Source: an uncultured Lachnospiraceae bacterium | GTDB taxonomy: Bacteria; Bacillota; Clostridia; Lachnospirales; Lachnospiraceae | Reading direction: 5' to 3' | NCBI GenBank assembly: GCA_945836355.1 | Contig: CAMALD010000065.1 | Span: 1 to 7,084 of the forward strand | Length of the DNA: 7,084 nucleotides | Shown: piece after piece, positions 1-3,959 of the stretch | Layout of the letters: every line of letters begins with the position of its first letter | Numbering within the stretch: the first letter of the stretch is position 1 | The notes under the pieces: model-generated | Databases searched by the model: none | Seen by the model: only the letters and a program-made list of their open reading frames with translations | What the model was told of the DNA's origin: nothing | Made by a program: the position numbers and the translations under genes

Positions 1-392
1 TCAGAGAAAGCACTCTGGGTTCTGCCGTATACAATCTGAAGGAACAGCTCTCTCATAGCGGTATTGATTGCATCACACACAAGGTCGGTATTGAGTGCCT
101 CGAGCACTGTAAGACCCGGAAGAATTTCTGCTGCCATAGCAGCGGAGTGAGTCATACCGGAACATCCGATAGTCTCAACAAGAGCCTCCTGAATGATACC
201 TTCCTTAACATTGAGGGTCAGCTTGCAGGCACCCTGCTGCGGCGCACACCAGCCCACACCGTGAGTAAGACCGGAAATATCCTTCACTTCTTTAGACTGT
301 ACCCATTTTGCCTCTTCCGGAATCGGCGCAGCGCCATGATGAACACCCTGCGCTACCGTACACATGTTTTCTACTTCGCGTGAATAAATCAT
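1..392 (-). CDS. IscU/NifU-like iron-sulfur cluster scaffold protein, N-terminal 130 residues (cut by left edge)
   Basis: The frame opens with ATG at 392-390, preceded by AAAGGAG at 7-nt spacing, and stays open to base 1, so the C-terminus is missing. The centre resembles the IscU/NifU N-terminal fold: a GACKLTLNV strand (residues 54-62) followed by ETIGCSGMTHSAAMAAEIL (73-91), matching the GCGSAIASSSLV-type helix start around the second cluster-ligand cysteine of IscU. Cysteines are at 11, 49, 56, 77 and 106. IscU-type proteins assemble Fe-S clusters on three cysteines and pass them to apoproteins in the cytoplasm. Here the spacing is not canonical: a CX6C pair stands where IscU has one Cys, and IscU's Asp of the CGD motif is absent. 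From memory of clostridial genomes, this variant often sits beside a gene for a 'GGGtGRT' protein, which would lie beyond the left edge; that cannot be tested here. Family call fairly sure, exact role not. Confidence 0.75.
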   Translation of the reverse strand, partial: MIYSREVENMCTVAQGVHHGAAPIPEEAKWVQSKEVKDISGLTHGVGWCAPQQGACKLTLNVKEGIIQEALVETIGCSGMTHSAAMAAEILPGLTVLEALNTDLVCDAINTAMRELFLQIVYGRTQSAFS

Positions 393-465
393 GTTGAAAC
401 TCCTTTCAATCTTACCTTATTTGCAGACGCACTTCTCCTTAGCAAAATGCGACCGCGTTCATCAT

Positions 466-494
466 ATTTTCTCATATAATTCCAAATTAGTCAA
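466..494 (-). promoter_or_regulatory. candidate sigma-A promoter for the Fe-S scaffold-like gene
   Basis: On the minus strand TTGACT (494-489) is followed after 17 nt by GAAAAT (471-466). The -35 matches consensus in 5 of 6 bases, the -10 in 4 of 6. It starts four bases after the ilvE stop codon, and the predicted start lies about 65-70 nt upstream of the ATG at 392. No intrinsic terminator is visible between ilvE and this site, so read-through from ilvE is also possible. The call rests on pattern matching only. Confidence 0.4.
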
Positions 495-498
495 CCAG

Positions 499-1569
499 TT
501 ATTTTACTTCAACTACCCAGCCTCTTGTATCTTCAATCTGACCGCGCTGTAAACCGGACACCGTGTCATACAGCTTCTGGCTGAGCTCGCCGATGCCGCC
601 GTCCTGCACCTGAAGTACATGATCCTGGAAACGGAGATGGCTGACCGGGGAGATAACTGCTGCGGTACCGGTACCGAATACCTCTTCCATTGTGCCGTTC
701 TTTGCAGCCTCATAAAGCTCATCTACGGATACTCTTCTCTCCTCCACCGGAATGCCCCACTCCTTACAGAGAGCGATAACAGAATTTCTGGTGATACCCG
801 GAAGGATACTTCCGTTGAGCATCGGCGTGATAACCGTGCCGTTAATCTTGAAGAAGATATTCATGGCGCCGACTTCCTCAATGTACTTTCTCTCCACACC
901 GTCAAGCCAGAGCACCTGGGAATAGCCCTCCTCATGTGCCTTTAACTGTGCAGCCATGGATGCGACATAGTTTCCGCCGGTCTTTGCCTCACCGATACCG
1001 CCGCGGATTGCGCGTACATAATCATCCTCAATCCAGATTTTAACCGGGTCAAGACCTTCCGGATAGTACGGACCTACCGGCGAGAGAATAATGATAAACT
1101 GATATGTATCCGAAGGACGAACACCGAGGAACGGGTCGGTTGCGATAATGAACGGACGAATGTACAAGGAGGTGTCCGGTTTAGTCGGAATCCAGGCGGC
1201 ATCTACCTTTACAAGAGCCTTCACCGCGTCTACAAAATCCTCCTCCGGAATCTGCGGGATGCAGAGTCTCTTATTGGTATTATTCGTGCGTTTAGCGTTC
1301 ATGTCCGGACGGAACAGCAATACTCTTCCGTCTGCTGCCTTGTATGCTTTCAAACCCTCAAACATTTCCTGTCCGTAATGGAACACCATCGCCGACGGCT
1401 CAAGTACAACCGGCTGATACGGTACGATTCTCGCGTCATGCCAGCCCTTACCTGTCTCATAGTTCATGATGAACATATGGTCAGTAAAGATGGTACCGAA
1501 CTTCAATGGGTCGTCCGCTGCCGGAAGCGGCTTCGGATTTGTTGTCTTCTCGATTCTGATATTTAACAT
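499..1569 (-). CDS. ilvE: branched-chain amino acid aminotransferase (class IV PLP enzyme)
   Basis: A complete 356-residue protein of the class IV aminotransferase fold. It catalyses reversible transamination between 2-oxoglutarate/glutamate and leucine, isoleucine and valine, the last step of branched-chain amino acid synthesis, in the cytoplasm. Recognisable landmarks are the YGQEMFEGLKAY block (65-76), YIRPF with an Arg (136-140), the PLP-binding lysine K196 in GEAKTGGNY (193-201), the catalytic-loop EEVGAMN (231-237), LPGITR (256-261) and the phosphate-binding GTGTAA (299-304). Length and motifs fit the larger BCAT subfamily shared with eukaryotes and many Firmicutes and actinobacteria rather than the roughly 300-residue E. 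coli type. The ATG at 1569 has an AGGA site just upstream. No other branched-chain biosynthesis gene is adjacent, so it seems to be a stand-alone unit with its own promoter. No T-box-like leader fits between that promoter and the start codon. Nothing appears broken. Confidence 0.96.
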   Translation of the reverse strand: MLNIRIEKTTNPKPLPAADDPLKFGTIFTDHMFIMNYETGKGWHDARIVPYQPVVLEPSAMVFHYGQEMFEGLKAYKAADGRVLLFRPDMNAKRTNNTNKRLCIPQIPEEDFVDAVKALVKVDAAWIPTKPDTSLYIRPFIIATDPFLGVRPSDTYQFIIILSPVGPYYPEGLDPVKIWIEDDYVRAIRGGIGEAKTGGNYVASMAAQLKAHEEGYSQVLWLDGVERKYIEEVGAMNIFFKINGTVITPMLNGSILPGITRNSVIALCKEWGIPVEERRVSVDELYEAAKNGTMEEVFGTGTAAVISPVSHLRFQDHVLQVQDGGIGELSQKLYDTVSGLQRGQIEDTRGWVVEVK

Positions 1570-1610
1570 AGCACATCCTTCTTTCTGTAAGTGTTTTTTG
1601 GACTACCTAT

Positions 1611-1639
1611 ATATTAGTATTCCCGCCCGCATTTTTCAA
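1611..1639 (-). promoter_or_regulatory. candidate sigma-A promoter of ilvE
   Basis: On the minus strand TTGAAA (1639-1634) is separated by exactly 17 nt from TAATAT (1616-1611). The -35 matches in 5 of 6 bases and the spacer is ideal. Initiation would fall near 1604, giving a leader of about 35 nt before the ilvE ATG. That is too short for a T-box or other amino acid-sensing leader, so any branched-chain amino acid control would have to act at initiation (for example through a CodY-type repressor, inference only). Confidence 0.6.
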
Positions 1640-1693
1640 GTGAATTTTTTCTTTTCATTCATTTTCCGGATGAATTTCTTTTCACACTTACGG

Positions 1694-1716
1694 AAACACT
1701 GATCATATCAGCGTTT
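1694..1716. promoter_or_regulatory. 23-bp imperfect palindrome, candidate operator between divergent promoters
   Basis: The left arm AAACACTGAT (1694-1703) and right arm ATCAGCGTTT (1707-1716) flank a 3-bp centre, CAT. Nine of ten positions are complementary, and the one mismatch would be a G-U wobble in minus-strand RNA. It sits about 55 bp upstream of the ilvE -35 and about 25 bp upstream of the DUF1292 -35. That placement and size suit a dimeric regulator serving one or both genes. There is no following T-tract, so it is not a terminator. The regulator is unknown. Confidence 0.4.
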
Positions 1717-1740
1717 ACCTATATATTTCCACAAACTATC

Positions 1741-1769
1741 TTGCATTTTATTTTCCAATCTGATATATT
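1741..1769 (+). promoter_or_regulatory. candidate extended -10 promoter for the DUF1292 gene
   Basis: TTGCAT (1741-1746) is a weak -35. After 17 nt comes TATATT (1764-1769), matching the -10 consensus in 5 of 6, preceded by the TGN extension (1761-1763) that compensates for poor -35 boxes. Initiation near 1776 would give a leader of about 50 nt. Confidence 0.5.
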
Positions 1770-1826
1770 CATAGTACAGTCGCTCCATGACTGTTGTTTT
1801 ACATTTCAAGAATCTAGGAGGTTTTC

Positions 1827-2135
1827 ATGAGCGAGCAATATAATCCGGAAGAAGAAAACGACACCGTTACCCTGACCCTCGAGGATGATACCGAGCTGGT
1901 CTGCGACGTGATTACAGTATTCCCTTGTCAGGGCAAGCAGTATATCGCCCTGCTTCCGCAGGATTCCGGCGAGGATGCTGAGGTTTTCCTTTATGAGTTC
2001 ATTCAGAAGGAAGGCGAGGATATTGAGCTGGTCAATATTGAGAGCGACGAAGAGTTCGAAGCTGTATCCGATGCGTTCGATGAGTGGCTTGATTCTGCTG
2101 AGTTTGACGATATGTTCGGTGACGACGAAGAGTAA
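1827..2135 (+). CDS. DUF1292 family acidic protein (YrzB-like)
   Basis: A 102-residue cytoplasmic protein with no signal peptide or membrane segment. ATG at 1827 follows a perfect AGGAGG (1816-1821) with 5-nt spacing, so the start is firm. The core, from about DTVTLTLEDDTELVCDVI (12-29) through QYIALLP (38-44) to VFLYEF (53-58), matches the DUF1292 family: short proteins nearly universal in Firmicutes and without a defined function. By count, 35 of 102 residues are Asp or Glu, against two Lys and no Arg, and the tail (82-102) is almost wholly acidic, ending GDDEE. The family often neighbours fur or RNase H-fold genes; here it is alone, with its own promoter and an immediate terminator, so context gives no clue to function. 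Confidence 0.9.
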   Translation: MSEQYNPEEENDTVTLTLEDDTELVCDVITVFPCQGKQYIALLPQDSGEDAEVFLYEFIQKEGEDIELVNIESDEEFEAVSDAFDEWLDSAEFDDMFGDDEE

Positions 2136-2165
2136 TTCTTTTCTTTTGTTTTTCCTTTCATACCT

Positions 2166-2213
2166 TAATGGTACAAAAAAAGAGGATATGCATCCTCTTT
2201 TTTTGTACCATTA
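2166..2213. terminator. bidirectional intrinsic terminator shared by convergent genes
   Basis: A perfect 22-bp inverted repeat (2166-2187 and 2192-2213) closes on the 4-nt loop ATGC. The inner GAGGAT/ATCCTC stem is flanked by seven A on the left and seven T on the right, so it gives a stem followed by a U-tract in either direction. It lies 30 bp after the DUF1292 stop codon. Its right arm includes the stop codon of the permease gene (2213-2211). It is therefore expected to end transcription from both sides. Confidence 0.93.
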
Positions 2214-3548
2214 TCCCTCGTTTTTCATCGCCTCGATTGCACTGATTTTGGTAGCGCGTCTTGCAGGCAGGTAGCCCGAAAACACACCGACCAGCACTGC
2301 CACCAAAAGAGCCATAAAAGGAAGCCAGAACGGAATCATACAGTAGGCCGCTCCCGCCTGCGCACTGCCGCCGGTCAGTGACATCAGCGAGCCCAAAAAT
2401 TCTCCGCCGTATTTGTTCAGCAGATGCGCCAGCAGGTAACTCAGCCCCACGCCAAGCACCCCGCCGATAAAGCCGATGATTCCTGCCTCAAACAAAAACA
2501 GCTTCTTGATATCACGGATATAACATCCAAGTACCTTCATAATACCGATTTCTTTGGTTCGCTCATAGATTGACATAATCATTGTATTGGCAATATTGAT
2601 TGCCGCTACCACAAAGGAGACTGCTCCGATTGCCAGAAACACCTTTTCCAGCATGGCTGAGGTGTCCAGCATCGGCTGTATGTACTGCATATCGCTCTCT
2701 GTGCGATACCCCAGCTTTTCAATCTCCTCCTGCACCCAGGTAACGTTCTTCATGCTGTCCACATTGATCTGAATACAGTTGTAGTTCTCCAATGCCTGCA
2801 ATGCCTTTTTGCGGTTTGCCGCACTGAGCGTGTAGGCATATTCCTTGTACAGCTTTTTGTAGAAATCCATATCCATATAACAGTAATAGCCATACATCCA
2901 GTTATCACACTGCGCAATCTTTCCGTACTGTTTGATTACATAGTTAAACTGTTTTTTACCGGAGGTTTCACCGGACTCATAATAGTCGTCAAACGAAAAT
3001 GATATCCGATCCTTGGCAAGATCAATCTCCTTCGTCTTATACGTACGACCCTGATTATAGCCAAAATTGTTGAGCGCCTCAAAACCGTAAACAATGACCT
3101 CATTATTCTCCGGTGTCGGATATTGTCCTGTCTCAAGCTCCGGGAAGCCAAAATCCGCCCAAGTGGAACAATCCATAATCTTCATCTGCGACCAGCTCGT
3201 ATATTTTCCTGTTTTCAACTGTATGCTTTTTTCAATCACCGGTGAAACCGCGCGCACATGCTTAATATCTTTTATCTGCTTTACCAGACCATCGTCCAGC
3301 TTCTGCGAATACTCATGGTATTCTCCGCTTTCATCAGGTGCCCAGGAATTGGTGTAGATGGAAATTATTGTCATACTCCCGTTTTCCATAATCTGCTGCT
3401 CAAAGTTATAATTCAGCCCCTGTCCTATTGCCACCATGAGCATGATGGATATCGTACCAATGACTACACCAATGACGGTCAACGCGGTTCTCGCCTTGCG
3501 GCGTCCGAGATTGCGCAGACCCATTTTGATCAAGTCACTAATTCTCAT
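2211..3548 (-). CDS. MacB/FtsX-type ABC transporter permease
   Basis: A 445-residue membrane protein. The layout is that of MacB-like permeases: a basic amphipathic N-terminus (GLRNLGRRKAR), TM1 at about 21-42, a large extracytoplasmic MacB_PCD-type domain (about 43-298), then the FtsX domain with TM2 (about 299-325), TM3 (352-377) and TM4 (405-427). The conserved SIYERTKEIGIMKVLG loop (326-341) should contact the ATPase, and the C-terminus PARRATKISAIEAMKNEG is typical. Such permeases do not form a classic pore; they convert ATPase cycles into movements of extracytoplasmic parts, in export or signalling. I chose ATG 3548, which has AAAGGA 10 nt upstream; an in-frame TTG nine bases earlier (3557) lies only one base from that site. 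The start overlaps the end of the preceding gene by 11 nt, suggesting translational coupling. The ectodomain contains a Tyr-rich stretch with two Cys. It is the last gene of the operon. Substrate unknown. Confidence 0.92.
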   Translation of the reverse strand: MRISDLIKMGLRNLGRRKARTALTVIGVVIGTISIMLMVAIGQGLNYNFEQQIMENGSMTIISIYTNSWAPDESGEYHEYSQKLDDGLVKQIKDIKHVRAVSPVIEKSIQLKTGKYTSWSQMKIMDCSTWADFGFPELETGQYPTPENNEVIVYGFEALNNFGYNQGRTYKTKEIDLAKDRISFSFDDYYESGETSGKKQFNYVIKQYGKIAQCDNWMYGYYCYMDMDFYKKLYKEYAYTLSAANRKKALQALENYNCIQINVDSMKNVTWVQEEIEKLGYRTESDMQYIQPMLDTSAMLEKVFLAIGAVSFVVAAINIANTMIMSIYERTKEIGIMKVLGCYIRDIKKLFLFEAGIIGFIGGVLGVGLSYLLAHLLNKYGGEFLGSLMSLTGGSAQAGAAYCMIPFWLPFMALLVAVLVGVFSGYLPARRATKISAIEAMKNEG

Positions 3549-3939
3549 ACGAATCAAATCCTTTTTTTATTCTCTTCCTGCCGAGCAGAATACCAAGCAC
3601 AATACCAACCGCAAGAGCCGCACCGATGGTTCCCGCCACAAACGGAACACTTGAAAGCATCGGATCCTTAGTTCCTGTCTCCGTCGAGACCTCACCCGTG
3701 AATCCATTATCTAAATATCCGTCCCCGGCATATGTGCCATCATCGATAAAGTAATCCGTTTCTGCACCTGAATCCCCCGTAAAGTCTTCTACCGGAGCTT
3801 CCATGCCGTCATCATACCCGGCATCTCCCTCCTGCACAGCTCCGTCCTCTGCGGTATCTCCTGTTATTTCCTCCGTCATATCCTCGCTGATTTCCGCTCC
3901 GATACCGGCCTGAATCATCAAATCCTCATTTTCCTGCAT
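3538..3939 (-). CDS. small acidic single-pass membrane protein, unrecognised family
   Basis: A 133-residue protein I do not recognise. Residues 1-92 are low-complexity, rich in Asp, Glu, Gly and Thr, with 28 acidic residues and only one basic residue (K91). Then comes one hydrophobic segment (about 96-120), the basic cluster RKRIKK (121-126) and a short tail. There is no N-terminal signal peptide, and a stop codon (3957-3955) in the same frame upstream rules out a longer start. By the positive-inside rule the acidic part should be outside and the C-terminus inside. The membrane segment has small residues every four positions (T104, A108, G112, G116, G120), a helix-packing pattern. The ATG at 3939 has GGAGGGGAG upstream. 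It begins 20 bp after the CARDB gene and its end overlaps the permease start. By position it is likely an accessory subunit of the same complex; its role is inference. Confidence 0.85.
   Translation of the reverse strand: MQENEDLMIQAGIGAEISEDMTEEITGDTAEDGAVQEGDAGYDDGMEAPVEDFTGDSGAETDYFIDDGTYAGDGYLDNGFTGEVSTETGTKDPMLSSVPFVAGTIGAALAVGIVLGILLGRKRIKKGFDSYEN
3559..3564 (-). promoter_or_regulatory. ribosome binding site that decides the permease start
   Basis: AAAGGA (3564-3559, minus strand) lies within the last codons of the 133-residue protein gene. It is 10 nt from ATG 3548, a workable distance, but only one base from the in-frame TTG at 3557. This favours the ATG and a 445-residue permease. 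Confidence 0.6.
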
Positions 3940-3959
3940 ACTGGTCTCCCCTCCTTACA

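Larger units (their letters stand above)
1604..1727. repeat. 12-bp direct repeat TACCTATATATT in the divergent spacer (two copies, at 1604-1615 and 1716-1727)
   Basis: Two exact copies, 112 bp apart, on the plus strand. The left copy covers most of the proposed ilvE -10 box. The right copy begins at the last base of the imperfect palindrome at 1694-1716. It may be a protein site, a second weak minus-strand -10, or chance in A/T-rich DNA; the rightmost copy lacks a good -35 at the expected distance. Confidence 0.4.

Noticed and set aside
147..383. A 78-codon plus-strand open frame opposite the Fe-S scaffold-like gene
   Set aside because: The minus strand encodes a recognisable conserved protein with a good ribosome site; this frame has neither.
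410..450. AAGGAG followed by a GTG mini-frame of six codons upstream of the Fe-S scaffold-like gene
   Set aside because: The spacing is only two bases and the peptide is too short and featureless to support a leader peptide.
1570..1610. T-box or other amino acid-sensing leader for ilvE
   Set aside because: The proposed promoter leaves only about 35 nt of leader, with no stem array, T-box sequence or terminator.
1657..1675. ATTCAT/ATGAAT 6-bp inverted repeat upstream of the ilvE -35
   Set aside because: Short A/T-rich arms with a 7-bp spacer are expected by chance in this spacer.
3549..3557. In-frame TTG nine bases upstream as the permease start
   Set aside because: The AAAGGA site would be only one base from TTG; the ATG at 3548 gives a usable 10-nt spacing and the usual short MacB N-terminus.
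3258..3671. A 137-codon plus-strand open frame across the permease start and the acidic protein gene
   Set aside because: It overlaps two real genes on the other strand, resembles no family, and has shadow-frame composition.
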